From positions 142,519 to 206,518 of the forward strand of contig NOWV01000135.1 of NCBI GenBank assembly GCA_003344405.1: a DNA stretch of 64,000 nt, read 5' to 3'. This DNA is from Trichoplax sp. H2 (taxonomy: Eukaryota > Placozoa > Uniplacotomia > Trichoplacea). The notes beneath the pieces were generated by a model. That model saw nothing but the letters and a program-made list of their open reading frames with translations, ran no database searches and was not told the DNA's origin. Position 1 is the first letter of the stretch; every line of letters begins with the position of its first letter. The translations under genes and the position numbers were made by a program. Below, piece after piece: positions 50,400-63,918 of this stretch.

Positions 50400-53300
50400 G
50401 TCATAATATTTCAACTTAACATATATGTCACGAGATAAAAATGAGATCATTAAAGTTTAAAAATAAAAAAATATGCATGTTTCGATTGTAAATACAGACG
50501 TCATTTTGATCATGTCTATTGCAAGTTCGTACTACGTCAGTAATATAATTACGGATAATATTGTAGAAATTGAGCTTATGTGCTACAGTATTGTATCGTG
50601 TTATGATTGATGTAGAGAATAGATTGTAAATATAACTCAAGTGTTCCATGGAAGATCAACACTAAGGAAGACAGCAGTTTTTATTATTTCATTCAACTAC
50701 AGCCTATAAGAAAATTATCATGACTTTGAGTATATTACATTATGTCTGCCATTCATTTCTGATAAAAATGGAAAATGAAATCATTATCTGCAAATCTTTC
50801 ATCTATTTGGTAGACTTGTAAATGATCGCACATTACATTACACATCTGGATTTTAGTTGTTGGATGATGTTATTCCTCAATTATAAAACAACAATAGATT
50901 ATCCACATTTACCGTAAAAGATGATTACAGTAAATTCCATGCAAGATTGGATTGTCCTGTTGTGTGAGGTATTATCATCTTTTCAGACAACATAATGATT
51001 GATGCTTTTTATTCGTATGCTATTAAATAGAATCACTGAGGTTAACAAAGATCACATTGACCTAGGATACAATTTACCATCTAATTGTGTAGTAACTAAG
51101 AATGTTTTATATCTTTTAATTGTCTATATCGTACAGTGATATTGATAGTAGCGTATATAATATGGATGGTCGTTTTCTAATGATGAATAGATTAATTAGG
51201 CATCATAAATGTGAATAGGCATGAATCAATATCGATATGCAATATGGCCGTTGATGATATCTAGTTTATAGCTTATTGTTTATTGCATATTAACTATTTT
51301 AAATTACTAGAATATCATTTCAATCTATAAATGAAGTAGAAACAATTAATCAAAGTAACAACAGCCAGTTGCAACATCGACCATCGACGAATACTTTAAC
51401 AAGTCGAAGTAAGTACCGCTTATTTTGGTCTAATTTGTTCACAACTGCGTAGGTGAAGGGTTTAAAATGATGAAAAGAAATACGACATCAATCAATGTAA
51501 GTATTAAGCTATTTTCTGCTTAGTTACAAGTGTAGAATGGACTGTGCTGAGGCTCTTAACTCTTAACAGTAGGCAATTATATTGTATCTTACAGTTCCAA
51601 TTTTTTTTCTATCTTTCTATATCACCACGTCAGCTGGTTAGCAAAAAAGACAGTTGTATAAATGAGTGGTCAAGGTATTTCATCTCGACATCAGTAAGAA
51701 TAATATTGCTAAGAATAAAAAAGGTGAAGGGTTACGTAATGCGAATAGGAATATTTTAACTGATTAGTAACATCCTGTTATAGCTGCAATTATTTCTCGC
51801 GGCTTCTATTAAATTGATTTTTGCGATCAATTTTCTCTCATTCTACCAATATCTATCAATCGCATATCATTGTAATAACTATGGGGACAAAAGTACTGTC
51901 AGGATAAAGAATTATATTTTTTCTCTTCATAAATTATCCTGTTGAATAATGAATGATGCAGCCGACAGTGCTATTAATCTAATGAACAATAAAATGAGAG
52001 ATTATAATGAGATGACGTGATATCCATTAACTATGATCATTTCTAGTAAATCAGTATGTGGTCTACAATAGTTTATTTGATATAATGTTTGTTTCATTTT
52101 ATTTGGATATAGGTTTAAGAATTGTGCTAGGCTTGTTGTTTACAGAAAGAGTATTTCATTACTGCATCATCTGCTCTGAATGGTGTGTGCATTATAAAAT
52201 AGTTAGAGGAAGTTGGTCTGTATACAGTAATAATGGAGTATAGGGATGAAAAGATCTTCAACAATCGCTCTTTTAGACACATATTGTATATAAATGAATG
52301 AATCTTAAAATAAAATTAATGTAATAGCATGGGGAAAGACCGCCCTCATTCGAGTCCTGTAGTCTTGAATTTTTAAACATTCTTCATAGGTGTCATGCGC
52401 TTTCTCACTATTTTCAATAGCCAACTTAAATCATGGATCACTAGTTCTCTACAAATAATTGTTACTTTTTATTTTCTAGTAGTCCATGTCTTGAATAGTT
52501 TAAATTTAATTTGGATTTCACTACTTTATCCGTTACCATGAATAGTATTGCAAATTAATAGATTCCAATTGGAAAGTATATTAGCATTCTCATGGCATAT
52601 GGACATAGATCTTCTTAAATTCTAATTGAATACAATAATATAGCATAGGCTGCTCTTTAGAGTGTTTCTGCTAGTTCTTTAACTTTTAAATACCGTTCAT
52701 TCATGTATGATAGCACCCTTGATTTATGGAAAACTAAAGAAAAATCTTACATTTTCTTTTAATGGTCCATAACTTGAATAGTAAGGGTTAAAAGCTTATT
52801 TTACCATCTCTATACTTGAATTATGAACAACTAGAGAACAATCTTACATTTTGTTTTAGTAGCCCATAATTTGAATGTTCAGTATTAAGATCTTATTCCA
52901 CCACCTCATCAATTTATCATAGCATAAAAAATAGTACAAGTTACAGTAGATGATGTAAATTGGCCTGTATAGAGCAATAATGTACATATTACAGAGTACC
53001 GGTAATTCTTCATTCTCAACTTTTTGTACAAGTAGTTTCTTACATATTGCGAAATATCTATACAGGCTACAGAGATAAACTATAAAATGCTGATATTTGA
53101 TTCCGTTGATCATATTTTCACTATCGTATGTACCTAGGTCTAATTTTAGACTGCTAATTCATGTATTGTTACGCATAATGCTCCGTTGGTGAACTACTGA
53201 GGTTAATTTATTATAAGATGTACAAGTTCAGTTAGAAAGTGTGGCAGATGCAAGCAAATACCGTAGGTCCACTTGGTCATATTGATGATAGATTGTACAG

Positions 53301-54100
53301 TAAGGATATAGAATGATATTGAATAATATTGTTGAATGAGAAATTTAGTAGTTACAGTTCAAATAACGCAGACTGTAGCAATCATATCTGACTAGGCCTT
53401 GCCATTAGTAAAATATGTAGGCTAACTGACTCAAATTTAGTGCCATAAATGATAGTAAATAGATAGAATGGCAAATTTACAATTGCCTAATAGATTATAT
53501 ATATATATACAGACAGGTAATCCAGCTCAAGTTTTTAGATTGTTAGGTTCTACTCCTAGCTGATATTCAATTAGTAACCATTATTAAGCTGCGAAAAATA
53601 CATTGTACAGTAAAGCTCAATAAAGGACTTTAAGCATACTGTATTTCTAATAAAGTGAGATATGTCTCATATAATTCACTTAACTTTCGTGATGTAACTT
53701 ACTATTAAGAAATATAGTATACTTTCGTCCGTAGTCTATATGTTTCTCACGTACTATAGACCACAAAAGATTTTAATATAATAGATTAGTAGTCATAATG
53801 AATACCTAAAAATAGATCAAAAGTTTAGTATAGTAAATCGTGCATAGTTGTCTTTTGTGGTATATCACTAATAAGTCGTACCATTAAAAAACATTTAATT
53901 CATACGTACTATAAGCCATAGAAATTACACTGTGCTGTATAAGCTATATCAGTGATAATGCATATTTTGGTTCTATATTTCGGTATACGCCTTCACTAGA
54001 CTCTGGTATACGCTATCAAGCTGTGCAATTTGTTGAAATAATCCTATAAGAGTCATTGATATATTTTAGCGTCCATCATCCAAATGCAATCTACAACGAA
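50400..54100. other. Gene-poor spacer
   Basis: AT-rich noncoding sequence holding the repeat at 52430-52915. No supported exon or RNA gene. Confidence 0.45.
52430..52915. repeat. Diverged tandem repeat, three units
   Basis: Units near 52430-52550, 52710-52815 and 52816-52915 share TTATGGAAAACTA, AATCTTACATTTTNTTTTA, GTCCATAACTTGAATAGT and CTTATTTTACCA-like pieces in the same order. Confidence 0.55.
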
Positions 54101-54109
54101 AATAAATAA

Positions 54110-55189
54110 TCTGTGATGATAAATGCAAGTGTTTTGTTACAAATAACATACTGTAATATGATTGATGCCGAAAAGTTAATCGAGAGTAATTCTAGTCAAG
54201 GAAATGCATAACAGGGCGACTTTCAGAATTTGCCTATTTTACGTTTAGGCAATCTATACTGCGTAAACTCACCGCTCAGGACGCAACATGAACGCGTTAA
54301 TGATATCTATACGTGTTGAAATGAACTTCATCAGTACAATTCTAAATATGCCTTATGTAAGTTAATTATTTTGTATTCTCAAGACTTAAAATGACGATGC
54401 TAATGCTATAGTTTTGAATTTGACTTGATCATTGCCACTTATCCAGTATTGACTTGTCTAGGTCTCATCGATGATACCGTCTTGCGCTACAAGTCTAAAT
54501 TATTTCACTTTAATGTAGCCATGTCACATTTAGTTATCCATAATAGATTAACTAAGAATGAGCTGAAAGGGCTAATCACTTTGCAACATAAGAATAATAA
54601 AATAATCCAATTTAAATTTCATGTATCCACAGAGGATGAATACATTGTGTCTCGTATTTACAATATATGATGTTCAGACGATAATGATAACTTACTCTTT
54701 ATGCACTCGGTAATCAATATCAGAAAATTGAAGGTTTAAAAAAAGCCGTTTAATAATGTTGAAAGTTACTATTTAAAAAAAGGACTGCAATAACTACTCA
54801 TGCGTGAACTCATTCAATTTCAATTACTGTACAGATCATGGATGACATTTATATACAATATCTTGCTGATAAACAGGACATTGTGTGCCATTACATCCCT
54901 AAGTGAATAGGAGAATCCAATCGATACTAAAATCCTATTGACCAGAAATATCTGTCCAGAGCATAGCGGAAATCTTTTCATTGATATTTGTATAAGGCAT
55001 TTTTTATTGTATCAGAAATCGATCATCACCAATTTAAATATAAGAAAGGAAAACATTAAAAATATGCTTTTACTATCACGTGCAACGTTTTCTTGTTTAG
55101 TAATATATCAAGACAACATTGGCAATAAATTTAATAATTTATGTTTCATACGAGGCAGTCGTGTTAGCTTATACCCGTATAATGAATGA
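54110..55189 (+). pseudogene. Decayed single-frame coding region, unknown family
   Basis: One plus-strand frame stays largely open for about 360 codons. It is interrupted only by stops at 54209, 54317, 54392, 54401, 54668, 54737, 54791 and 54908, and ends at the TGA at 55187. Base composition this AT-rich would give over twenty stops. The longest clean blocks are 54404-54667 (88 codons) and 54911-55186 (92 codons). All blocks share the frame, so few indels have accumulated. The peptide is mixed in composition and not membrane-like. I do not recognise it. An alternative is a chance fluctuation. Confidence 0.4.
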
Positions 55190-56559
55190 TATGTATACAT
55201 ATATATATAGATAAATATACTGCACATATATACAGTATATACCTTTTATAAGTTATAATTTTTATATAGTATCAATGAATTATAGTTGTGAACGTTATCA
55301 ACTCCAATTTTAGATCATTTAATATCGAAGCACTATTAAGCATAAAATTTACCCAAACTACTTCTGTAGTACTTGAAAAATTATAATATATAAAGAGTGA
55401 TCAATAAAGAAGTGATAATTAACAAACACGCTTTCACATGGCAGCATCAGGTCACGGCATCAAGATATACCGTGTTTTTTTTCTATGAAATGCAGTCACA
55501 ATTACCTTTCGCTAAATTCGTCAAATTGAATTGGCTCGAGGACAGAAAACTTTATAGTTATTACAATATTTAGCAGTTTAATCAGTTAAATATATTGCAC
55601 TAGTGAAATATTAATTATTACTATTCCTAATTTACATCTTATAATGCGTAATAGTGTGTTATTCAATTAAACAAATTTCGTAATATGCTTATAATGTCAT
55701 CTTAATTGCACTGCAAGATTACTATAAATGTTATAAGCTCTAATTTCATTTCAAGATCATATTCTCAAGATGCATTGATTATTATTTTCAATCATCACTA
55801 ACTTAAATAACGTTATTAAACATCTCTAGTTAATACGTACTTAGATATATACATATGCTGTAAATATATACAGCTATATTATACATAGATACAGTGTTAA
55901 CCAAAATATACCGTTAGGAAATCACTTGAAATTTAAAAAATTGTACATATTCGTATACTGATGTCAGGCCAAACTTATTTAGCAAGTGAACACATTGATG
56001 TCATTCAGCTTATTATTTAGAAGACAAGTATACATAGAGAAATTGTGTTAACGGCAGTGTGTTGCATGCGGACGGTTATAAAAAACTAGTCTATATAAGC
56101 AAGATGTACATAAATAATATCGACTGATTAGCCATTACACGTCTAAGTTTAATTAACGTCACATTAGGTGTATATTAATTTTTAAAGGCATTGATATAAT
56201 AAATATCCACGTAAACGTATCACAAATAATAGATATCTAGTTCGTAACTGCATTCGTGCAAGTACATAATTGTGGTGTAATATAAAATTTAGATAAATCT
56301 TAAACTCATCTTTATCAGGATGATATGCATTGTTACTTTAAGCTTTCGTTGTAAATTTATAACGAAAGATACATCGTTAGATGTAATTCATTGATGTTAT
56401 AAATACAGGTTTTATTCCAGTGAATATCAATATAAGATATAAATAATTTTTCTTCCGAGATATTAAGACGGGTAGATTTTATATAAAATTTTATGTACTG
56501 TACAAGTATACCTGGCCTTCTACGTATTAGCCAAGATTGAGTAAAACTGCACTAAAAAT

Positions 56560-59500
56560 TTAATTTGTATCATTTCTTAACTCCTCAATGTTGTTGTCTG
56601 AATCCCCATCTACTGCATTTTTTTGTGCAGAATTACCTTTTAAAGGAGGTAATAACCTAACTGAATCATTATTACCTAAGTTTGCAGTTCCTAGGGAGCG
56701 ATTTAGACTTCCTTTCAAAGACATATCTTCACTAATTTCATTTCCAGACGTTATTTCGAATACAGGGGAAGGAGGTAATAGTTGTACATTAGAAGCGGAA
56801 ATTTCACTTTTATCTGTTGCTTTGTTGACAAAGGCATCGCTGTTGCTGCTTTGTGTTTGTACAGTTGCTTCATCTGTAACTGAATCATTATTAGAGCGAC
56901 TATTATCGATGGTAGATTCATCCAGTTTCAACTCATGTTGAGGTTTCGGTGCTTCATTAATAATTGTAGAAAATTCTTCAGTTACAGCGGGTTTCATTTG
57001 CAAATCGGATGTGGAATCATTTTTTATAATATTAGCAGCATCATTGGCATTTGCGGCCTGGTTTGCTGCTGAAAATGAAATGCCTAGCACTTGCCCAAGT
57101 TGATATAATTTCTTCTGTCTGACGATAAGTCGACCTCCTTTTAAACGCTGTCTAGCAACACTACAGTTGATATGGTCAGTGAAAACAAACTTTGCCGTTA
57201 ACATGGACAAAGTACCGCGACTAATAGCAGTTGCAGTTGAGGTTTGCCGTATACTAATTTGAAGAGATTTGTTGTCATCACGTTCGCTGGACACTTCCAC
57301 GTCCTTTAGTAAAAATAACGACACCGACAAAGTTATAGTTTATATTACATTAATATCTTGAACTGAATGAAACTTAAAGCAAAGAATATATAAATCCATC
57401 AACAATTTGAAGGATTTATCATTATACCTGCAAGTTTCCAACAAAACGAACAATACCCCATCCATATTTCGTTGAATCTGTATCAACCAAGATAAACTGT
57501 GTTTCTCTAATAGCTAGAAAGCGTCGGACCATTCTAAAAATTAAATTTTAAGAAATTTTTAACGTTAATGGTACAAATAATACCAATAAAACAAAATCAA
57601 TTCAGCTTAGTATTACTTTTCGCTCGTTATGACATGGCAAGCTATTAAATCGATATTGCCTAGTATTAAAATAAGAAGCAAACGTTATTTGCGCGTTAAT
57701 ACGCAATTATTTCTTGATTTGTTAGAAAGAAATATTCAAATGATATGCTCACACATAGAAGATACTGTGTGAGGGGATATATTACTAACTTAATTCCAAA
57801 ACATCTTTAACATTTATTGATCCAATAATATCAAATAGCGATAGATTGTTATTTCTTGTTCCTTCGAACTTGTTAACTAATTTTCTGGTCATTAAGTAGA
57901 TTCTCATAGCCTTAAGCATATAGCAGAGTATAAATTAAGATTAAATTCAAGGATCTCATCATTTAATGATAGTTAGCAATGTTATTAGCTTACTCGGCGT
58001 GCCCTTTCTATTGAATTACAAGGTAAACGTTTAGAAAATTCTATAGTGGTAATTGAGGAGCGGCTGTAGGGAAGTAGCAACGATCCGTCCATGATTAGCT
58101 TACTAATTCCAATAGGCTTGTTATTCTAGTATACGAAGTTTATTAAAAACATTGATTATTAAGTATTTAAAACCCTAATAGTACATTTCAAGAGTGTAAT
58201 ATCTTCATACGGCAAACCTTTAAACTCCGGTATTCATCCTCAAACATGTCTAAGAATACATCTTCCACCTTTATTTAACGCCATCATATTACAAAAGAGT
58301 ACTACTGTTAGTTTCGTATGATCAGTAACCAAGAATGTTTTAAAAATTTAGTTAGAATTCGGAATTACCGTATAAAATACCCTTAGTTGCTCAGCAGAAA
58401 GTTCTAGTACCCTCTATGCAATAACAACAGATTGAAATGCAATATCAACATAAGCTGCCAACATAGACATTATCAATTTGCTAAACAGTTAATCTAGCAA
58501 TTAAATACTTATTGAATGTTAAAACTAACGTAAAGTGATTGCACATGATTTTCACAAAGCAATCGCGCATTTGAATGAGGATTTATAGATAGGTGTTCCA
58601 AAGTTCTAATTAAAACTTCAAAGGTAACAAGACGGGTATGGCTTTCTGTTTAATGGGATAAAAACCAATATTAAGTGATAGCTTTAAATTGGCATTACAG
58701 CTATCGTTACATCTATTATTCAAGTATAACTTTGTAACCTTGAGAGCAAGACATTTCAGTAATGCTGAATAGTTTTTCAACAAGTTCATAATGATGAGGA
58801 GCCTCCTTGCGTATAAAATATTAGAGAAGATACATTCATATTTTTTCAACAATATGAGCACATAAAATTTATTACCGCTTTAGGCGTTTCTCCTAACGGT
58901 AGAAGGTTTTTTAACAAACTTGGGGATATACCTTGTAGTAGAGATAGAGTATAAACACAATCATTTCAGTATAAAAAGCTCTATTAAATAAAATAGAATT
59001 AATATCTTACCTTTAGTTTCCAAAATGCCATTTACTAAAATTAATATAAAAAGTATAGCAGTATCTTCATCGCTACTTTCAATATACTTTAGCAATTCTT
59101 TCCAGAACAGCGTTGAGCTTCTGCAAAATTGATAGTTACAGTCAGTATAGCGATTGATACGAGCAAAACGCAGTAGCACAGTTAAAGAGGAAGCGCATAT
59201 TTAATTGAAGCAATTTAAGGTCGCATTCAACATTAGTACAGTATAATTGGCGTACCTATTATTTAGTTGTCCCTGCATAACAATCAAAAAATATGAATAA
59301 GTATAGAAATATTTAGAACATAGAAAATGCAAGACTATTTAATTACCTCGACAGTAGATAGATTATCCGTCGCTTCAGTGGCTAATAATAAAAAAAAATT
59401 TCGATAAAGATGATGAGCCGCTTTATGCATTTGCAATAGGTTCATAGTTGATAACTTACATTCAGAATTTGCGTCATCGCAAATGTTCGAATTTTTTTCA

Positions 59501-62500
59501 ACAGCTGAATCGATCAACGATCCATTTTCTGTGTTGATCTCGGAAGGCCATCCAGAATCAGCAGTTAAAGTTGACGTAGATTTCAGTGTTGATAAGGAGT
59601 TCTCATCCAGTTGGTTGTCAATTTTCGACATCGCCGATGAGCTTGCATCTGATTGGTTATTAGAATTTTCTTCATCTTGCCGCTGCTCAATTTCTGTTGT
59701 TGTGCTAGTGCCAACGTCGGAAAAGCTACTCTCACTGTCCGAAGAAACACTAAGCTCATCAGAAGAACTTTCTGGAAAAAGAAACTGATCTCCGTCGAAG
59801 CTAGTATTGACGGTAGCTGTAGTAGTCTTGACTTTGAATGCAGATAATGTCTGACTTAAGCCTTGTTGTGGAGGCCCAAAGACGCGGTAACAGCCAAGTA
59901 ATGATACGCTTCTCTTTTTCATCTTTGGGAATGTTAAAAGTAATTACTTCGATAGCTGTCAAATGATCAATGAAAAATAACTATATTGTAATAAAATTTT
60001 GTACATACTAAGCCTGAAGAAGTATTACTGCTAGCATCTGACGATTTATGAGCTTTCGCCATTAGAATAGATTCCTCGCCATACAGTACAATATCGCAAA
60101 GGCAAGAGATCAGCGGTCGATAGGAAATAATATAGAATATCTATAACAAAATATAATCATATATAAGGAATATAATTTTTAGTTAATAACAAAAAATACC
60201 AATTATGTTAACTGCAAATATTCTAGACTGTATCTTGAAGATATATAATAATTGCATAGCTGTAGTATAAAGACATACTTCACTCGAACTGTGATCCATT
60301 TTTATGCTTACATGATAATATACTGTAGTGTAAGTTAGCCAATAAAAAGAACTATAAAAACAATGTCCAGCATTTACCTGAGAGAGTAAATAAATGGCAA
60401 TGGCAGGATGAATTCTAGTTTTCGCGCTCTGGAAGATTAAAATAGTACATTTATTGTGAGTTTTTAAAATTTTGAACTCAACTACAGTTAAATCGACAAT
60501 CAATTAAACTTGTACAATAAATGTATAAATAATAAGTTAGATTAAATCTTACTTGGCCGTTGTCGCCATCGTCTCTTGGCATTTCTTGAGTAAGCAAGGA
60601 ATTAACATACAAGGGAATTATCAATCGATTGAGTAGTTGATCTGTTAAGATACTATTTAAGCAGCCGATATTAAGACAATAAATGTCGTTGATATAGTGT
60701 AAATGATCCACATGTTCAGCAACGAGATCTTTTAATCTTGAACAATTTGATAAACTATATCAAAAATTATGACGCATATATTAGTGCACATATCCTTATA
60801 ATATTTACTATGGTCCTGAAAAAGAAAACAGTATCTGATCTAAAGAAAGCAAGAAGGATTTTTGACTAACCTAGATTTAATGCGATAAGTATCAATCTGC
60901 AAAGTTACATTTCCAATCGACCATGCTAAGCTAGAAAAGTACGGAATAGCGGTTCGATTTCGAATAAATCGTAACATCGGAGGATCAGCAACTGTTAAGT
61001 GTAACAAACAAATTGTGTATAGCATAAACACATTATAATCAGTAAAATGAAAATAGCTGCAATTCTCTCTATACATGCGTTTGATATATATAAATAACAT
61101 ACAATACAGCATACAGGGTGTATCCAGTAAATATACTCGTAAGTGATGTAGTACCTCTGAAAACATTTAAGGTGAGTGTTCTAACGGCCGTACGGACCAT
61201 ACTCTCGCTGTGATCAAAAAACTTGATTGCTTCGGTGTATAAAGGAAAATTTTGTTGATGCTAACATATGTAATACAAAAAAAGCCAACTTACGTAATGC
61301 TCAAATAATACTTCATGAACAGATGAAATACTATAGGTGGTGTATACGTATAAAGGGTGATAGAGAAAATGTATGTCATAATATTCTATGTATGAATATG
61401 TCGTTTATTGAAGTGGGGTATCATATTATTAAAGAGTATATTATTTTCTCAGATTTACGTCTACAGTTGACTATTATTATAATGCATACAAATAGGTAAC
61501 ATTCACACAAGTAACGATGACATTAGGTTAAACTAGTTGTTACAATGTAATTTTTAATTGAAATTGCATCCAAGTTATACAGAATACGAGTATAGTAGTA
61601 TTATTATGAAATATCGATTGTGAGTACCTCATTGTAGAAGAAATGGATTGTGTCTTGATCCAATTTTAAAGATAGAGTTTTCAGTATAGAAATATAGTAC
61701 GCTAGTGTCTGAAATATAAGCCGTTAAACAATTAGTAGTGCCCTTATTAACTGAACCTTCGATGAGAATTCTATACTTGTTTATTTATCCGTTCTACGTA
61801 CCTCATCATCGGAAAAGTCATATTTATAAACAATTACATTATTGATATGGTTATTGGATAGCAAATAATCTGAAAAGATCAACATTAAGTGAAGCAATTA
61901 AGACCCACGTAAATAAATTTCTTTGGGGTAATAATACTCGTCATTAACTATTTCCTGAATCAGTGATGACTGTCATGTAAATAATACTAAACTGCTAGTT
62001 ATAATATAGTACCGTATAATTAAAAGCGAAGGTTGATTTTATAGCATGATATGCAACATCTGCGCACATTGTAAAGATGACATTAAGGCAATATCATTTT
62101 CAATGTTCATCATATCAATTAAAAATTAATGTTTAACTTACATAAAGAATTTCTATTTCGAAGATTTTCCAGCAAGATATTAATTGTTTGCAATAATTGA
62201 ACTCGTACAATCTGTGATTTTTGCTCCAAGAATCTTATTAATAGTGACAACATGTTCTTCTCGGCGAATAAGCTATAAAGGCAATCATGGTTATAGACTT
62301 ATAGATATTGTTTTCATTGACACACACCTGAGTATAATATTTTGAAATATATCGGCAACACCGAACTTATGAAGTGTATTGCAAGACACCCTACTACTAA
62401 AAATGAGCATGTCATATTTATCCTAATCATAAGCATATCAAATAGCTCTAGTTAAAATATTTATAGGTAGTAATGGAATCAGTGGTATACATCCATCCAG

Positions 62501-63728
62501 TAGTTGCTGTAAATATTTATCGCAAAAGGGGGAAGCCATGAAGGCAATAAAAATTTCCCGTATAAATGACTCCACTAAATATGAGTACATGACTATAATT
62601 ACATCTAAATTAACCAAAGCGAGAATTGATCGAAGAAAAGTTATTCCTACAATGTAACATCTTACAATTATAATATCTTGATATTTGTTGTCGTTGTAAG
62701 ATTTTTCTCGTATAGTACAATGATCAAACTACTTGCTGTCTATTTTTCGTACATGCCATAATAACACATTGCATTCAATTGAAAAATCTTTACTACTTCC
62801 TGCTACAAGGATAATTTTCAAACAAGTTAGTTTTACTAGTAGTAAAGTAAAAAGTGACGAAAGGAGTTTTGTGCATTTCAACTAGCATTATAATGCTAGT
62901 TGTGAAGTCATTACCCTCCATGCCTTCTCCTAAACATAGGATATACGAGAAACTTTCTTGCATGTTATATCAACATTGATGTTATTTTGCTCAATCAAAC
63001 TGGATTCAGTAATTGGATAGAAAATGGAAAATCGCAACAATATGGTATTGAAAGGAATCAACATTCTACTCTTAATATTATAAATAAATATTACTATCAC
63101 AAACAGGTTTAAAATGTTATGGTTAAACTATTTACAATTGCTTTCTTTTACCGATAAGAGTTGCTAAGACATCTTATCTTCCATTGCTCGAATGTTATTT
63201 ATTGTAGATGATCGTGATAATCTCAGTATCATGTCCTAAGGACAATACATTATATATCAAGACAGCAGCAAGGGTATTTTATACTGATAAAGTAATGGCA
63301 ATTATGATTCATGATAGCCAGGCAAAGTCTCATTCCATGTGATACAATATACAGTAAGTTTAAATTGTATCGAAACGAACGAGTGAATTCAACTATTTCT
63401 ACTGGTGGTCAAAAAATGTCTTTTGATGAAAGGGAAAGTCTTATTGATTTTTGACAAGCTGAATGCTGTCCTACTATTTTATCATCATTTGTCTATATAC
63501 ATACAGTATCCATCGTACACGATTATGACGCTAGTTGGATGGAATTTTCCAAGACTATTCATTGTTGACAAAATGAACTTACTCAAATATTCTTCCATCG
63601 TGTTGATCACCCCAGATAATAATTTCTGCCATAGAACGCAAGGATTCAACGATTAATCCTCGATTGCGGTCAGTAACGGTAATGTTTTTCAACAAGACGG
63701 TATATAAATGCCTAAAAATGAATGTCAT
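56560..63728 (-). CDS. CLEC16A: CLEC16A / gop-1 homologue, endolysosomal and mitophagy regulator
   Basis: About 1070 residues against 1053 in human. Human CLEC16A controls endolysosomal traffic and mitophagy (Nrdp1/Parkin axis). Exons 5'-3': 63728-63583, 62272-62142, 61869-61802, 61708-61628, 61260-61155, 60991-60871, 60754-60553, 60428-60378, 60140-60009, 59922-59347, 59272-59256, 59120-59011, 58931-58876, 58805-58739, 58645-58530, 58413-58369, 58268-58218, 58116-57994, 57910-57790, 57659-57617, 57533-57428, 57303-56560. All phases agree. The N-terminal FPL domain shows [31 protein letters not shown] and [15 protein letters not shown]; later come [40 protein letters not shown] and [10 protein letters not shown]. 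The exon from 59922 is a Ser/Glu/Asp-rich linker, and the C-terminus is Ser/Asn-rich. Start 63728 (after an in-frame TAA) overlaps a plausible splice acceptor at 63712. Animals have about 25 more conserved N-terminal residues, so a separate upstream first exon is possible. Confidence 0.94.
59256..59272 (-). other. CLEC16A: 17-nt microexon of CLEC16A
   Basis: An acceptor ending ATGCAG and a donor GTACGC bracket 17 bases coding for GQLNN plus two bases. It is needed to connect the phase-0 end at 59347 to the phase-2 start at 59120. Without it the downstream frame hits a stop. The inference is strong from phase but not from similarity. Confidence 0.75.
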
Positions 63729-63817
63729 GGTCAATTTTTACATCCTTTTGACTGTTTTTTTTATTCATAAATTGAAGGCAAGTCATTGAAGGGTGCTAAA
63801 TTGTCATGGGTGTAATC

Positions 63818-63918
63818 CTATATTGGACTATTTTTGATGGCTAAAGAGGCTTGTCGAACTGGTGGATTACCATTTTCTTTTAACACATGTTTAAGTGGCT
63901 CAGCAAGAGTGTCCAATA
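63818..63918 (-). other. Possible terminal exon of a further gene on the minus strand
   Basis: After a TACTGTAG acceptor the frame reads LDTLAEPLKHVLKENG and on for 33 codons to a TAG at 63818-63820. Composition is helical and HEAT/armadillo-like. A GTAATC donor inside it (after 63872) is an alternative. If real, it is the 3' end of a gene starting beyond the right edge. No family could be assigned. Confidence 0.3.

Noticed and set aside
54289-54357. Possible first exon MNALMISIRVEMN with a GTAAGT donor
   Set aside because: Its phase does not fit the following open block, and the relic frame running through the same bases explains the region better.
56588-56941. 117-codon plus-strand frame
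   Set aside because: It is antisense to the Ser-rich last exon of CLEC16A.
59483-59788. 101-codon plus-strand frame
   Set aside because: It is antisense to the acidic CLEC16A linker exon; Ser/Glu-rich codons give open complements.
61294-61330. Exon-like segment reading [12 protein letters not shown] with acceptor and donor, in line with the CLEC16A HFFYNEH region
   Set aside because: The exon at 61708-61628 already supplies that part of the protein with much better similarity and joins 61260 in phase 0. Including this segment would break the frame.
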